Source: Lachnospiraceae bacterium JLR.KK002 (GTDB lineage Bacteria; Bacillota; Clostridia; Lachnospirales; Lachnospiraceae). Taken from it: DNA of 64,000 nt. The stretch lies in NCBI GenBank assembly GCA_036941025.1, contig JAYMNP010000001.1, positions 1,364,001-1,428,000 of the forward strand, read 5' to 3'. This document shows, in pieces, positions 16,573-26,512 of the stretch; position 1 is the first letter of the stretch; each line of letters starts with the position of its first letter. The translations under genes were made by a program, and so were the position numbers. The notes below the pieces were generated by a model. That model was not told where the DNA came from, ran no database searches, and saw only the letters and a list, made by a program, of their open reading frames with translations.

Positions 16573-17619
16573 TTATTCACTGGCATTTTGTTTGCGGTAT
16601 TCTGCAGGTGTTATCTTCAATATATCCCGAAAAGCTGTTGAAAATTTGCTCTGGTTCTCATATCCCACCTGATTTGCGATCTCCGCTATTGTGCTTTTCG
16701 TCTGCCGAAGAAGCACAGCCGCCTGTTTCATGCGGTATTCTTTCATGTAAGTTCCGATAGGCTGTCCATAAATCCCTTTAAATGTGGCTTTTAAAGTAGC
16801 TGTATTGATAAGGTATTCTTTGGAAAGCTCCTCAATCGTAAAACGCTCCTGCAAGTTGGAAATTAACTTTTTATGGATTTCCTTGACAATCTCCACCTGC
16901 GGCGAAGTATACATTTCCCGCTGTTTCTCTTTTGTTACGTCCACCATACAGAGGAAAAGAAGAAGTTCCTGCACCTTTAGCTTAAAATATGGCTTTTGCA
17001 GACAGTCCGGCACAGAATAAAGCTCCGAAAAGATATGCTCGATTTCATCCTTCGCCCGCATAATAAAGCAGTTTCCATCTGCACAAAACTTTTCCTTAAA
17101 TTCCAATATATCAATTCCGCTTTCTGCCAAAGTCTGCGGCGGATATTCTGATACCAGCTCCAAATTGATAACAACGGAAATTCCCCGGTAATGCTTTAAT
17201 GGAAACGCCATTTCGGAAGCACAGTTATCCATAGTATGAATGGACATATCACCCTCCCCAAGATACAGACAGGAACCGCTTAACAATTTGCTTCCCTCAC
17301 GCCCTTCTCTGCAATGGTTGATTTCCAATATATTCTTCCCAAGCGTACCTTCCCATTCACAGCCTGTTGCTTCAAAATCATTGTAAATAAGCTGTATGCC
17401 CGGATAAACCTGATAAACGGTCATCAGTCCTAAACCATCGGCACAATCCATTTTATAGACCGTACAATATCCGTCATTATCCTTTGGAATAACCGCAGAC
17501 AGCCCTTTTGTGTTTTTCACTAAGTTTTCCTGCATGGCAGTCCTCTCTATTCCTTCTATACTGTTAATCTGTTCCGCCAGATGTTTTCTGGCATCCTCTA
17601 TTATATATCTTTTCTTCAT
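16573..17619 (-). CDS. AraC-family transcriptional regulator (348 aa)
   Basis: The start was chosen at the ATG at 17617-17619 (MKKRYIIEDARKHLAEQ) with TTGGAG upstream. The C-terminal 100 residues are a double helix-turn-helix of the AraC/XylS type (RFTIEELSKEYLINTATLKA, STIAEIANQVGYENQSKFST, AFRDILKITPAEYR). The N-terminal 240 residues are a ligand-sensing domain without a recognised binding motif. It lies downstream of a MATE efflux gene on the same strand, so it probably controls that pump. Confidence 0.9.
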   Translation of the reverse strand: MKKRYIIEDARKHLAEQINSIEGIERTAMQENLVKNTKGLSAVIPKDNDGYCTVYKMDCADGLGLMTVYQVYPGIQLIYNDFEATGCEWEGTLGKNILEINHCREGREGSKLLSGSCLYLGEGDMSIHTMDNCASEMAFPLKHYRGISVVINLELVSEYPPQTLAESGIDILEFKEKFCADGNCFIMRAKDEIEHIFSELYSVPDCLQKPYFKLKVQELLLFLCMVDVTKEKQREMYTSPQVEIVKEIHKKLISNLQERFTIEELSKEYLINTATLKATFKGIYGQPIGTYMKEYRMKQAAVLLRQTKSTIAEIANQVGYENQSKFSTAFRDILKITPAEYRKQNASE

Positions 17620-17689
17620 AATATACTGCTCCAATCGGTAGGATTTACACTCCAATTAGAATTATATTCTATCTCCACCGATTGTGCAA

Positions 17690-17732
17690 ACAAAGAAAAG
17701 AGCCAATACCTTATCAAACAAAGTATCGGCTC
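17690..17732 (-). terminator. terminator after the MATE gene
   Basis: GAGCC-ATAC / GTAT-GGCTC stem; on the minus strand it ends in TTTTCTTTG. It lies 19 bases past the MATE stop. Confidence 0.75.
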
Positions 17733-17750
17733 AATATACATTTCCTCACT

Positions 17751-19115
17751 CTATTTTGTTTCCGGCATCTTGCGAAACTCTGAAAGCATCATCAAAACCG
17801 TAATCACAACCAGAACCGCATCGGTCAGGGCAATCGCAAGCCAGACACCACGAATCCCCATGCCGCCAATCATCGGCAAAACCACACAAAGCGGGATAAA
17901 CAAAATAATCTGCCGGAACAATACCAGCCAAGTAGCCTTATTTGCCTTTCCTAACGACTGGAACAGCGTTACCGCAATCAGGAAACTACCCTGTAAAATA
18001 TAGGTACTGAACATGATCCGGAAATTCGTTGCCCCTGAAGCCGCCACGCCCGGTGTTGTAATAAACATAGAAAGCACCTTATCCGGGAATAATTCAACCG
18101 GAATGTAGAACAGTAAGGACAACACTGTTGCCGCCGTAATGAATACACCTGTCAGTTTCTTTACCCGGTCATAATCTTTCGCACCGTAGTTTGTCCCTGC
18201 GGCTGGCTGAAATCCCTGACTGATACCCCAAAGAGGAACAAACGAGAAGTTCCAGAAACGCAGTGCAGCTCCTAACAATATCTGCGAGTTTTCTCCGCCA
18301 TACACAGATGCCACACGATAAATCACCGTCTGCTGTACCAGTGTCAAAACCTGCATCAGCAAAGCGGAAACCCCAACCGCCAGAACCTGCGGCAGTAATT
18401 CTCCGTCAATATGTATCCGTCCGATTTTTACATTTACGCTTTTCTTCTTGAAATACCATAGTGTAATCACCGCCTGAATAAATTGTGAAAAAATTGTTGC
18501 GTAAGCAGCCGCTTCCACTCCCAACCCGTAAGGCTTTAAAACCGTAATAAAAATCGGATCGAGGATAATGTTCAGGATTGCCCCGCTTGCTATAATAGCC
18601 ATTGCCTTTTTAAGCTGCCCTTCCCCACGAATGACCATATTCGCACTCTGGAAGAAGTTCACAAACAGGCTTCCCGCAAACACAATACGCAGATACTTTT
18701 CCGCATAGTTCAGGATATTGTCGCTTGCGCCTGCCAGAGATAAAAGCTGGCGGGTAAATACCATACCTATCACAGTGTAAATAACAGACAGCAGAAGCAC
18801 CATTGCAATCAGATTTCCCATAATCTTTTTTATGGTGTCCTGATCCTTCTTTCCAATCGCACGAGATAGCACCGAAGCAGAGCCTACCCCCAACATCGCC
18901 GCCGAACCCGCATTGATGAGCGTAAACGGATAAGATACGGATACCGCCCCCATTTGCGCTGCGCCTACCATCTGCCCTACAAAAATGGAATCCATCATGT
19001 TATAAAGCCCTACAACCACCATGCCAAGAACCGCAGGTATACTAAGCTCCAGCATGAGGGGAAACGGACTTTTCGTCAATAATTTTGTCCTTGTATCAAG
19101 TGACTGTTTCATCAT
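17751..19115 (-). CDS. MATE-family multidrug efflux transporter (454 aa)
   Basis: Twelve hydrophobic segments in two related halves, with MATE signatures near the N-terminus (LELSIPAVLGMVVVGLYNMM, DSIFVGQMVGAAQMGAVSVS) and the second half (PLWGISQGFQPAAGTNYGAK). Such pumps export cationic drugs or dyes in exchange for Na+ or H+. The length is normal and no frame damage is seen. GAGGAAACATG precedes the start. The AraC regulator follows it on the same strand. Two strong palindromes lie in its promoter region at 19153-19215. Confidence 0.93.
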   Translation of the reverse strand: MMKQSLDTRTKLLTKSPFPLMLELSIPAVLGMVVVGLYNMMDSIFVGQMVGAAQMGAVSVSYPFTLINAGSAAMLGVGSASVLSRAIGKKDQDTIKKIMGNLIAMVLLLSVIYTVIGMVFTRQLLSLAGASDNILNYAEKYLRIVFAGSLFVNFFQSANMVIRGEGQLKKAMAIIASGAILNIILDPIFITVLKPYGLGVEAAAYATIFSQFIQAVITLWYFKKKSVNVKIGRIHIDGELLPQVLAVGVSALLMQVLTLVQQTVIYRVASVYGGENSQILLGAALRFWNFSFVPLWGISQGFQPAAGTNYGAKDYDRVKKLTGVFITAATVLSLLFYIPVELFPDKVLSMFITTPGVAASGATNFRIMFSTYILQGSFLIAVTLFQSLGKANKATWLVLFRQIILFIPLCVVLPMIGGMGIRGVWLAIALTDAVLVVITVLMMLSEFRKMPETK

Positions 19116-19152
19116 GTTTCCTCCTTATATCTATATCTCGCATAAGCAACGA

Positions 19153-19215
19153 GCCAAGAACAAGCTTGCTTGTTTTTGGCGACTGCCTGCGGTCACATAT
19201 ACTCTGTATATGTGA
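19153..19215. promoter_or_regulatory. two perfect palindromes upstream of the MATE gene
   Basis: GCCAA-AACAAGC-TT-GCTTGTT-TTGGC at 19153-19180, and TCACATATAC-TCT-GTATATGTGA at 19193-19215. Neither has a T run, so they look more like operators than terminators. They lie 38 and 78 bp upstream of the MATE start on its coding strand. A TTGACT at about 19245 (minus strand) is a possible -35 element for the same promoter. Confidence 0.6.
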
Positions 19216-19308
19216 TAGCCATGCCTAACCATATAGAGTATATTAAAAGTCAATCCCTTTTGTCTGCTCTTATCCGAAGGACTTTTGCTCCAATCGGAAA
19301 TATCTGCT

Positions 19309-19572
19309 CTATTGCACCATTTTTTCCAATAGCTGCAACGCTTCCTCTAGTTTCGGGTTTTCCGCATCGGTCTGTAAGGCTTCCCGGACACAGTTACGGA
19401 TATGTGCCTGTAAAATCTGTTGGTTAGCACTCTTTAATAATGCCTGTGTCGCTAAAAGCTGATTTGATATATCCACGCAGTAACGATCTTCCTCTATCAT
19501 TTGCAGGATACCGTCTAACTGACCTTTCGCAATTTTCAGTTTATGGGTGACATTTCCTTTTTTCGCTTTCAT
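19309..19572 (-). CDS. csoR: CsoR-type copper-sensing repressor (87 aa)
   Basis: A four-helix DUF156 repressor. The Cu(I)-binding C-H-C triad is visible as Cys in EDRYCVDISNQLLA, then His and Cys in ILQAHIRNCVREAL. The start could be the ATG at 19570-19572 or a TTG six bases upstream; the spacing after copA is only a few bases. CsoR releases DNA when it binds cuprous ion, so it should derepress copA, with which it forms an operon. Confidence 0.92.
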   Translation of the reverse strand: MKAKKGNVTHKLKIAKGQLDGILQMIEEDRYCVDISNQLLATQALLKSANQQILQAHIRNCVREALQTDAENPKLEEALQLLEKMVQ

Positions 19573-19583
19573 AGACAACCCGG

Positions 19584-22166
19584 CTACTGAACACTTATAA
19601 GCTGATAGCCAGCATCTTCAACTGCTGTTTTCAACCTGTCCTCTGATACCACATAGCGCATCTGTACCAATGCCGTTTTTGCTTCCAGTTGCACTGTGAC
19701 ATCTGAAACGCCCTCAATCTCCATTAACGCCTTAGAAACGTGTTTTACACAGTTTCCGCAAACCATTCCTTCAATCTTCAATAATTTTTCCATGTTCTTT
19801 TCTCCTTCACCTTTTTTTGATAAAATTATCTGACTGCTGTTATATGTTTCTTCCTGTTCCGGTCTTGCAAGATGCTTTGCTTTGAACCAGCGAAGCCGCA
19901 GGGCATTTGATACCACAAAGACAGAGCTGAAACTCATTGCAAAGGCTCCGATCATTGGGTTTAACTTCAAGCCGAAGGACAGGTAAAATACCCCCGCCGC
20001 AACCGGAATACCAATGATATTATAGATAAACGCCCAAAACAGGTTTTGCTTGATGTTGCGGATAACCGCCTTGCTTAACTGGACAGCGGTGGACACGTCC
20101 AAAAGGTCACTTTTCATTAATACAATATCCGCTGATTCAATCGCCACATCCGTACCTGCCCCGATAGCAATTCCTACATCTGCCCTTGCAAGCGCAGGCG
20201 CATCATTGATGCCATCCCCAACCATAGCTACCTTCCTGCCCTTTTCCTGTAAACGCCGGATTTCCTTTTCCTTATCCTGCGGGAACACTTCGGCAACCAC
20301 CCGGTCTACGCCCACCTGCTTTCTGATTGCTTCCGCAGTTTTAGCATTGTCCCCGGTAAGCATGACAACCTCCATTCCCAAGCCGGATAATTCCTGTATT
20401 GCCTGTTTACTGGTAGGCTTTACCACATCTGCCACAGCCACCACACCGATAAGCTGTCCGCCCCTCGCAAAGAATAATGGTGTTTTTCCGTCCACAGCCA
20501 TTTCTTCTCCAAGCTGGAGCAGCGCACCTCCCTCTATGCCCTGTGCTGACATCAGGCGGCGGTTTCCGGCAAGGCAGATAACATTTTGGATTTCTCCCAT
20601 AATCCCCTGTCCCGGAATCTGCTTAAAGTTATTTACAGGCAGAAAACCTAAAGCATTCTTTTCTGCTTCCTCCACAATCGCATCCGCAAGTGGGTGTTCC
20701 GACATTTTTTCCAGAGAAGCGGCAACCTGCAGGAGTTCATTTTGTGAAATTCCCTCTTTTATAAGCACATTCGTTACTACAGGCGTTCCCTGTGTGATTG
20801 TCCCGGTCTTATCCAAAACAACCGTATCAATGTTATGCGCTACCTCCAGAGCTTCCGCCGACTTAATCAAAATGCCATTTGATGCCCCCTTCCCTGTGCC
20901 TACCATGATTGCGGTAGGTGTTGCCAATCCAAGTGCGCAAGGACAGGATATAACGAGAATAGAGATACCAATAGAAAGGGCAAATTCAAATCCATATCCT
21001 GCAAGCAGCCATACTATAACCACAATTAAGGCAATGCTGATAACCACTGGAACGAATACCCCGCTGACCTTATCCGCCAGCTTTGCGATAGGCGCTTTGG
21101 AACTGGTTGCTTCATCCACAAGCCGCACGATCTGTGCCAGTGTAGTATCATCCCCTACTTTCGTAGCCTGCATTTTAAAATAACCGGATTTATTGATTGT
21201 TGCACCGATTACTTTATCCCCGGTCTGCTTTTCCACAGGTATGCTCTCCCCTGTCAGGGCTGATTCATCCACAGAAGAAACACCTTCCACGATAACCCCG
21301 TCTACCGGAATGGACTCCCCCGCTTTTACAACTAAAATTTCTCCTGCCTGTACTTCCTCTACCGGAACCTGTATATCCATTCCGTCCCTCTCCACTGTGG
21401 CGGTCTTGGGCGCAAGGTTCATCAGTTTTGTAATGGCATCTGAGGTCTTTCCTTTTGCACGAGCTTCTAACGTCTTACCCAATGTTATAAGTGTCAGAAT
21501 CATACCAGCGGATTCAAAATACAAATCCATCATAAAGCTGTGTACGGTTTCCATATCGTCATGACCGAACCCTATGCCGATTTTATAAATGGCATAGATG
21601 CCATAGACGATTGCCGCCCCAGAGCCAATGGCAATCAGGGAATCCATATTCGGTGAACCATGAAACAGCGTCTTAAAACCCATACGGTAATATTTAAAGT
21701 TGATAAACACTACCGGAATCAGCAACAGGAACTGCGTAAATGCAAAACTCATCGCATTTTCCATGCCGAGCAGCCCCTCCGGAAGTATCCACCCCATCAT
21801 ATGCCCCATAGATATGTAGAACAATGGAATGGTAAACAACGCCGACAGAAGCAGCCGCTTTTTCATCTGCGCATATTCTTTCTGTGCTGTGTTTGCTTCC
21901 GGTTGCGCTGTTCGCTTCGTAGAAGCATTTACAGTCTGCTTCTTATTCTGAACCGATTTGGGAAATGCCCCATACCCGGCTTTTTCAACTGCCTGCACAA
22001 TTCCCTCCGTATCCAAAACAGACTCATCATAAGAAGCAACCATACTGTTTTTTAGCAGGTTTACAGATACCTCCTGTATTCCCGGCAGCTTCGCCACGCT
22101 TTTCTCAATTCTTGCAGAGCAGGCGGAACAGGTCATACCCGTAATGTCAAATTGCTCCTTTTGCAA
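19584..22166 (-). CDS. copA: copper-exporting P1B-type ATPase with HMA domains at both ends (860 aa)
   Basis: The start was set at TTG 22164-22166, with GAAGGGATAATT upstream, giving [19 protein letters not shown]; longer frames add sequence unlike the family. It has an N-terminal HMA with CSAC, then TM segments and the TGES actuator loop. The copper-specific [11 protein letters not shown] follows, with DKTGTITQG as phosphorylation site, [10 protein letters not shown], and [16 protein letters not shown] in the last TM. An unusual extra HMA ([15 protein letters not shown]) is fused at the C-terminus after a linker near residue 790. It pumps Cu(I) out of the cell at ATP cost. The C-terminal domain looks like a fused CopZ chaperone. 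Confidence 0.95.
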   Translation of the reverse strand: MQKEQFDITGMTCSACSARIEKSVAKLPGIQEVSVNLLKNSMVASYDESVLDTEGIVQAVEKAGYGAFPKSVQNKKQTVNASTKRTAQPEANTAQKEYAQMKKRLLLSALFTIPLFYISMGHMMGWILPEGLLGMENAMSFAFTQFLLLIPVVFINFKYYRMGFKTLFHGSPNMDSLIAIGSGAAIVYGIYAIYKIGIGFGHDDMETVHSFMMDLYFESAGMILTLITLGKTLEARAKGKTSDAITKLMNLAPKTATVERDGMDIQVPVEEVQAGEILVVKAGESIPVDGVIVEGVSSVDESALTGESIPVEKQTGDKVIGATINKSGYFKMQATKVGDDTTLAQIVRLVDEATSSKAPIAKLADKVSGVFVPVVISIALIVVIVWLLAGYGFEFALSIGISILVISCPCALGLATPTAIMVGTGKGASNGILIKSAEALEVAHNIDTVVLDKTGTITQGTPVVTNVLIKEGISQNELLQVAASLEKMSEHPLADAIVEEAEKNALGFLPVNNFKQIPGQGIMGEIQNVICLAGNRRLMSAQGIEGGALLQLGEEMAVDGKTPLFFARGGQLIGVVAVADVVKPTSKQAIQELSGLGMEVVMLTGDNAKTAEAIRKQVGVDRVVAEVFPQDKEKEIRRLQEKGRKVAMVGDGINDAPALARADVGIAIGAGTDVAIESADIVLMKSDLLDVSTAVQLSKAVIRNIKQNLFWAFIYNIIGIPVAAGVFYLSFGLKLNPMIGAFAMSFSSVFVVSNALRLRWFKAKHLARPEQEETYNSSQIILSKKGEGEKNMEKLLKIEGMVCGNCVKHVSKALMEIEGVSDVTVQLEAKTALVQMRYVVSEDRLKTAVEDAGYQLISVQ

Positions 22167-22491
22167 AATTATCCCTTCTTTCTTTTCTATATTTGTAACA
22201 GTTTGTTGTACCCCTCCCCCGTAGGGAATTGGGCTGTTACCGTTTATCATTATAAACACCCGATTTTCCTTTTGTCCGCTCTGAAAAGGAGCTTTTTTTA
22301 TCCGAAAAGAAATTTCTTTTTTTGCAAAAATCCAATCAGGAGGTTTTATGCTCCAAAGAGGAATACCGACTTCAAAACCATTGACTTATAGCCGATTGGT
22401 GGCTATACTTTGCGCTGAACGATTAAACATTTCTTTAATTGTTCAGCCATGCCAAACCAACAAAAACATTTTAGAAAGGTGGATTATTCCC
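22167..22491. promoter_or_regulatory. divergent promoter region between copA and the HMA gene
   Basis: 325 bp separating minus-strand copA from plus-strand metal genes. An AGGAGG-TTTT-ATG at 22338-22350 opens a frame that runs into the HMA gene. Its codons do not look like HMA sequence, so it is either a leader or a 5' extension. The 34-bp palindrome described separately lies inside. Confidence 0.5.
22414..22447 (+). promoter_or_regulatory. 34-bp palindrome, likely ArsR/SmtB-type operator
   Basis: Arms GCTGAACGATTAAA and TTTAATTGTTCAGC pair at 13 of 14 positions around a 6-base centre. TGAA...TTCA with an A/T-rich middle is the usual shape of ArsR/SmtB/CadC operators. It lies 45 bp before the HMA start; two ArsR genes sit downstream of the cadA gene. 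Confidence 0.6.
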
Positions 22492-22710
22492 ATGAAAAAA
22501 ACAATCAAACTTATCGACTTGGATTGCGGTCACTGTGCAGATAAGATTCAGAACGCAGTACAGAAGATTGACGGTGTAACCAGTGTATCCGTCAACTTCC
22601 TCGGTCAAAAAATGGTACTGGAAGCACCCGATGACAGGTTTGACACCATATTGAATGAAGCAAAGGCACTGATTAAAAAAATCGAGCCGGACGTAACGGT
22701 AAAAGCATAA
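22492..22710 (+). CDS. stand-alone HMA metal-binding protein (72 aa)
   Basis: The ATG at 22492 follows AGAAAGGTGG. The sequence KLIDLDCGHCADKIQNAVQK has the HMA site in the D-C-x-x-C form typical of Cd/Zn/Pb ATPases rather than GMTCxxC of copper proteins. The downstream P-type ATPase has no HMA of its own, so this protein probably acts as its separate metal-binding domain or chaperone. The two genes were evidently neighbours before an IS1182-type element entered between them. Confidence 0.88.
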   Translation: MKKTIKLIDLDCGHCADKIQNAVQKIDGVTSVSVNFLGQKMVLEAPDDRFDTILNEAKALIKKIEPDVTVKA

Positions 22711-22787
22711 AAACTCAGGCATAACCGTTAGGTGGCATCTGTCAAAAGTATCGTGTTCTTTGACGGGCATGATGCGGCACGAACCGG

Positions 22788-22822
22788 ACACCGGCTGTCA
22801 TTTCTGGCATCCGGTGTTTTTT
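22788..22822 (+). terminator. terminator after the HMA gene
   Basis: ACACCGG / CCGGTGT stem followed by six T. It could let the HMA protein be made in excess over the ATPase encoded further down. Confidence 0.7.
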
Positions 22823-22842
22823 CAAAACGAAAATGCCTGAAT

Positions 22843-24596
22843 AGGTAATTGCGAAACAAGTTCAAAATCTTGATTCCAATAGGGCAAAGGCCCGGTTGAG
22901 CCGGACTTACAGGAGGTGGATGTGGATAACAAGGATTTTAAGACATGAAAACAAAGCAGATAAGGATATCTGCCCGTGAAATGGTATGCGGTATGTAAGG
23001 TTATGCAATCAGAGGTTTTAAACTGCGGATATATTCATGCCTGTGCAGTTTATCAGCCACCATTACAGTAATAAGCTGGGTAATCCCGGCGAGAAGCAGG
23101 TCAGCATGAAGCGTTTTTTCATTCTGCGTTTTACGTCCGGCAACACAGAAGCTGTCCTTGAAATGGTTGATTGATTTCTCAACGTTTACCCTGAGCTTAT
23201 AGGTGGAATCCCATTCGGCCGTACCACGAAGCGTACCAGGATAGGCGCGCAGGTTTTTCTCGGGATAAATATAAAACATCCTGCCGCAGGGGGATTCAGT
23301 ACAGGGATTTTCACAGTGGCAGACACGTTTTGATTTCTTTGTAAGTTTGTTCCACTCCCATTTCATTTTCGGGCATACAAACTTCATGGTTGGCAGTCCG
23401 CAGCGGAGATGGGATTTGCTTCCTTCCCGTTTCATTGGAAGGGATGGGTCTTTGGGGCAGCAGGGGATGCCGTCCTTATTCAGCGGGCAGTCGGATTTTG
23501 GAAGGGAGATTCTGCCGTTGAGGGGAATGTAAGCCTGCTCAAAGGAAGCTTCCTGTAACAGGTATTTGTAGATTTCAATGGAATCAAATGCGGCGTCTCC
23601 CAGAAAAGTTTTCGGATTGATAAGCGGATGCTTGCGAAAGAAATCCTTTAAAGTGGGAATCAATGCCCTGGAATCGGCAAGACTCTTATCTTCATCCGGG
23701 GAATCAGATTTTTTTCCAACAATGATGTCAGGATGAGCCGCAAGAAAGTCCTTGTTATAAAAGGAAATATCCCGGACAATGCCGAGTCCGTTGGTAATAA
23801 TACCGAATTTATAAGCATAACAGAAATGCCCGTTAATGTACATCTGCTGAATGGCTGGACTGGCGGCAGCATGGGAAGGCATGGAGCCGTAGGCGGCTTT
23901 ATAAGGGTCAAAGGAATCGTCCATCCCTTTTGCTTTTTTGAAGGCTTTCAGCTGTTTGATGATACGGTTGGCATATTTGGGATTGTTTTCTGTAACCCAT
24001 GCCTCAATGCCGGAGGTGTCAAAGAGAAGCATGGAAGCTTTCTGTGTATCAATAGAATGGCATATCGGTTCGGTCAAGTCAACAAGATGGTCGAACATGG
24101 ATTGTAAGTCCGATAAAAACTCCTGTTTGAAGCGGGTGAATTTAGAGGCATCCGGGACAACATCAAAGCCGCAGAAGTCCCGCAGTTCCTGGGAGTATTT
24201 CAGGAATACGATCAGCAGGGATGTTGTTGGGATTGAGAAGATGAGCTGTAATAACAGAGCCCTGAGCATCGGATAAAGCAGATGCTTACGGGGCCTGCCA
24301 GTGGCAGCATGGAAATGAGAAATAAAGGACACTGGGACCATTTCATCTAAGTTGATGGTATTTTCGAGAAGTGCAAGGAACTGATATTTATCATTATCAA
24401 ATTTATTTTGGCAATCGGTAAAAATATCTGCCAAAGAGAGCTGTTTGTATGGTATCATGTAGGTACAACTCCTTTCTGGTGGATGGTTGATTGTTACTCG
24501 ACATCTCAATTTTACCACAAACCAGTGAGGAGTTGTTTTATTTTGTAACAAAAAGAATCCCGTATTTATGTGGGTTCTGGCGTTTCGCAAACGCCT
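22843..24596 (-). mobile_element. IS1182-type insertion with a 13-bp target duplication
   Basis: AAAATGCCTGAAT occurs at 22830-22842 and again at 24597-24609, immediately outside the element. The ends are related inverted repeats: AGG-TAA-TTGCGAAAC on the left and, on the complement, AGG-CGT-TTGCGAAAC on the right. It separates the HMA gene from the CadA-type ATPase gene. Confidence 0.85.
23001..24458 (-). CDS. IS1182-type DDE transposase (485 aa)
   Basis: The start is set at the ATG at 24456-24458 (MIPYKQLSLADIF) with GAAAGGAG upstream; a longer frame to 24590 runs into the element end. A DUF772-like N-terminus precedes the DDE core, with Asp in MLLFDTSGIEAWV, Asp in FLGDAAFDSIEIY and Glu in RVNVEKSINHFKDSF. 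A cysteine-rich insert (CHCENPCTESPCG) lies before the last motif. It seems intact. Confidence 0.9.
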   Translation of the reverse strand: MIPYKQLSLADIFTDCQNKFDNDKYQFLALLENTINLDEMVPVSFISHFHAATGRPRKHLLYPMLRALLLQLIFSIPTTSLLIVFLKYSQELRDFCGFDVVPDASKFTRFKQEFLSDLQSMFDHLVDLTEPICHSIDTQKASMLLFDTSGIEAWVTENNPKYANRIIKQLKAFKKAKGMDDSFDPYKAAYGSMPSHAAASPAIQQMYINGHFCYAYKFGIITNGLGIVRDISFYNKDFLAAHPDIIVGKKSDSPDEDKSLADSRALIPTLKDFFRKHPLINPKTFLGDAAFDSIEIYKYLLQEASFEQAYIPLNGRISLPKSDCPLNKDGIPCCPKDPSLPMKREGSKSHLRCGLPTMKFVCPKMKWEWNKLTKKSKRVCHCENPCTESPCGRMFYIYPEKNLRAYPGTLRGTAEWDSTYKLRVNVEKSINHFKDSFCVAGRKTQNEKTLHADLLLAGITQLITVMVADKLHRHEYIRSLKPLIA

Positions 24597-24627
24597 AAAA
24601 TGCCTGAATTATGAAAGGAGTATTCTA

Positions 24628-26490
24628 ATGACACGAAAACAAAAACATTTATTGATCCGCATTATTGCAGCGGCAGTCCTGTTTCTTGCAGGCAGTCTGC
24701 TCCATCTTCCAGAGCAGGTGGAAATGGGCATATTCTTAGCCTGTTATGTAATAATCGGTTGGGATATTGTCTGGAAAGCCATTACAAACATATTAAGCGG
24801 TCAGGTATTTGACGAAAATTTCCTGATGACGATTGCAACGATTGGCGCACTGATTTTAGGGGAACATTCAGAAGGCGTAGCAGTTATGCTGTTTTATCAG
24901 GTAGGGGAGTGGTTTCAGTCTTATGCGGTTTCCAAATCCCGTAAATCCATTGCAAGCCTAATGGACATCCGACCGGATTACGCAAATGTGGAACGGGACG
25001 GGAAACTGGTACAGGTTGATCCAGAAGAAGTTTCTATTGGAAATACCATTGTTGTAAAACCCGGCGAGCGAATCCCTCTGGACGGTATCATTATAAATGG
25101 CGTTTCTGCTTTGGATACCTCTGCACTGACTGGAGAATCCATGCCTCGTGAAGTTGCTCCGGGTGCGGAAGTCATCAGTGGCTGCATCAACCAGACAGGT
25201 ATTTTATCTATCCGCACAACAAAAGAGTTCGGAGAATCCACCGTAGCAAAAATTCTTGATTTAGTAGAAAATGCAAGCGATAAAAAAGGAAAGACAGAGA
25301 ATTTTATCACACGTTTTGCACGTTACTACACCCCGGCAGTGGTATTTGCAGCTTTGGCTCTTGCCATATTGCCGCCTGTTATCACTGGTCAGTCCTTTAG
25401 CATATGGATTTATCGTGCTTTGACGTTCCTTGTAATCTCCTGCCCTTGTGCGCTGGTAATCTCTATCCCGTTAAGTTTCTTTGGCGGCATCGGCGGCGCA
25501 TCGAAAATCGGTGTCCTTGTAAAAGGCAGTAATTATCTGGAATCCTTAGCTCATGCTGAAATGGTTGTATTTGATAAGACAGGCACACTCACAAAAGGCT
25601 CTTTTGCAGTCAGTGAAATCCATCCTATTGGCATGGACGAATCACAGCTTTTAGAGCTTGCCGCATACGCAGAGGATTACTCCAACCACCCTATTTCTGC
25701 TTCTATCAAAAAAGCCTATGGCAAAAAAATCGTACAAAACCGCATATCTGATGTTCAGGAGATTGCAGGTCATGGTGTACAGGCAGTCATAGACGGAAAG
25801 AAAGTCCTTGCGGGAAACGCAAAACTCATGGAACGGGAACATATCCGCTACCAGCCTTCCGGCGCTGTTGGAACAGTGATTTATCTCGCCTGTGACGGAA
25901 CATATTCCGGTTCTATTGTCATAGAAGATGAAATCAAGCAGGACGCTCCGTCTGCAATCCGCCAGCTCAAATCCTCCGGCATACGGAAAACGGTTATGCT
26001 GACCGGAGATGCTGACGCAGTAGGGCAGAAAGTTTCAGGGCGTCTTGGACTGGATCAGGCTTATACTGAGCTGCTCCCCGCCGACAAAGTTGACCGGGTA
26101 GAAGCACTGTTAAGGGAAAAAACAGAAAAAGGCAAACTTATCTTTGTCGGAGACGGAATCAATGATGCCCCCGTACTGGCAAGGGCAGATGTCGGTATCG
26201 CTATGGGTGGTCTTGGCTCTGATGCCGCTATCGAAGCCGCAGATGTGGTCTTAATGACAGATGAGCCGTCAAAAATTGCCACAGTTATGAAGATTGCCCG
26301 AAAGACAATCCGCATCGCAAACCAGAACATTGTATTTGCTTTGGGAATTAAGTTTTTAGTGTTGATTTTAGGAGCTTTAGGATATGCCAATATGTGGGCG
26401 GCGGTATTTGCCGATGTTGGTGTTTCCGTTATTGCAATCCTGAACGCAATCCGGGCAATGCGGGTAAAAGTATCACCCGTTTCTGAATAA
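24628..26490 (+). CDS. cadA: Cd/Zn-type heavy-metal exporting P1B ATPase (620 aa)
   Basis: The start was chosen at the ATG at 24628 with AAAGGAG seven bases upstream. The TGES actuator loop, the CPCALVISIPLSFFGG metal site of Cd/Zn/Co ATPases, DKTGTLTKG and [14 protein letters not shown] are all present. There is no N-terminal HMA; that domain is encoded separately at 22492. It should export divalent soft metals. The IS1182-type element upstream has cut it off from the original promoter, so expression would need a promoter within or near the IS end. Confidence 0.93.
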   Translation: MTRKQKHLLIRIIAAAVLFLAGSLLHLPEQVEMGIFLACYVIIGWDIVWKAITNILSGQVFDENFLMTIATIGALILGEHSEGVAVMLFYQVGEWFQSYAVSKSRKSIASLMDIRPDYANVERDGKLVQVDPEEVSIGNTIVVKPGERIPLDGIIINGVSALDTSALTGESMPREVAPGAEVISGCINQTGILSIRTTKEFGESTVAKILDLVENASDKKGKTENFITRFARYYTPAVVFAALALAILPPVITGQSFSIWIYRALTFLVISCPCALVISIPLSFFGGIGGASKIGVLVKGSNYLESLAHAEMVVFDKTGTLTKGSFAVSEIHPIGMDESQLLELAAYAEDYSNHPISASIKKAYGKKIVQNRISDVQEIAGHGVQAVIDGKKVLAGNAKLMEREHIRYQPSGAVGTVIYLACDGTYSGSIVIEDEIKQDAPSAIRQLKSSGIRKTVMLTGDADAVGQKVSGRLGLDQAYTELLPADKVDRVEALLREKTEKGKLIFVGDGINDAPVLARADVGIAMGGLGSDAAIEAADVVLMTDEPSKIATVMKIARKTIRIANQNIVFALGIKFLVLILGALGYANMWAAVFADVGVSVIAILNAIRAMRVKVSPVSE

Positions 26491-26512
26491 AGTCAATTTA
26501 AAAAGAACAACG

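Noticed and set aside
22348..22491. A 5' extension of the HMA gene starting at AGGAGG-TTTT-ATG
   Set aside because: Despite a good ribosome site the 48 extra residues are unlike any HMA protein and run through the operator-like dyad; the internal ATG at 22492 has its own ribosome site.
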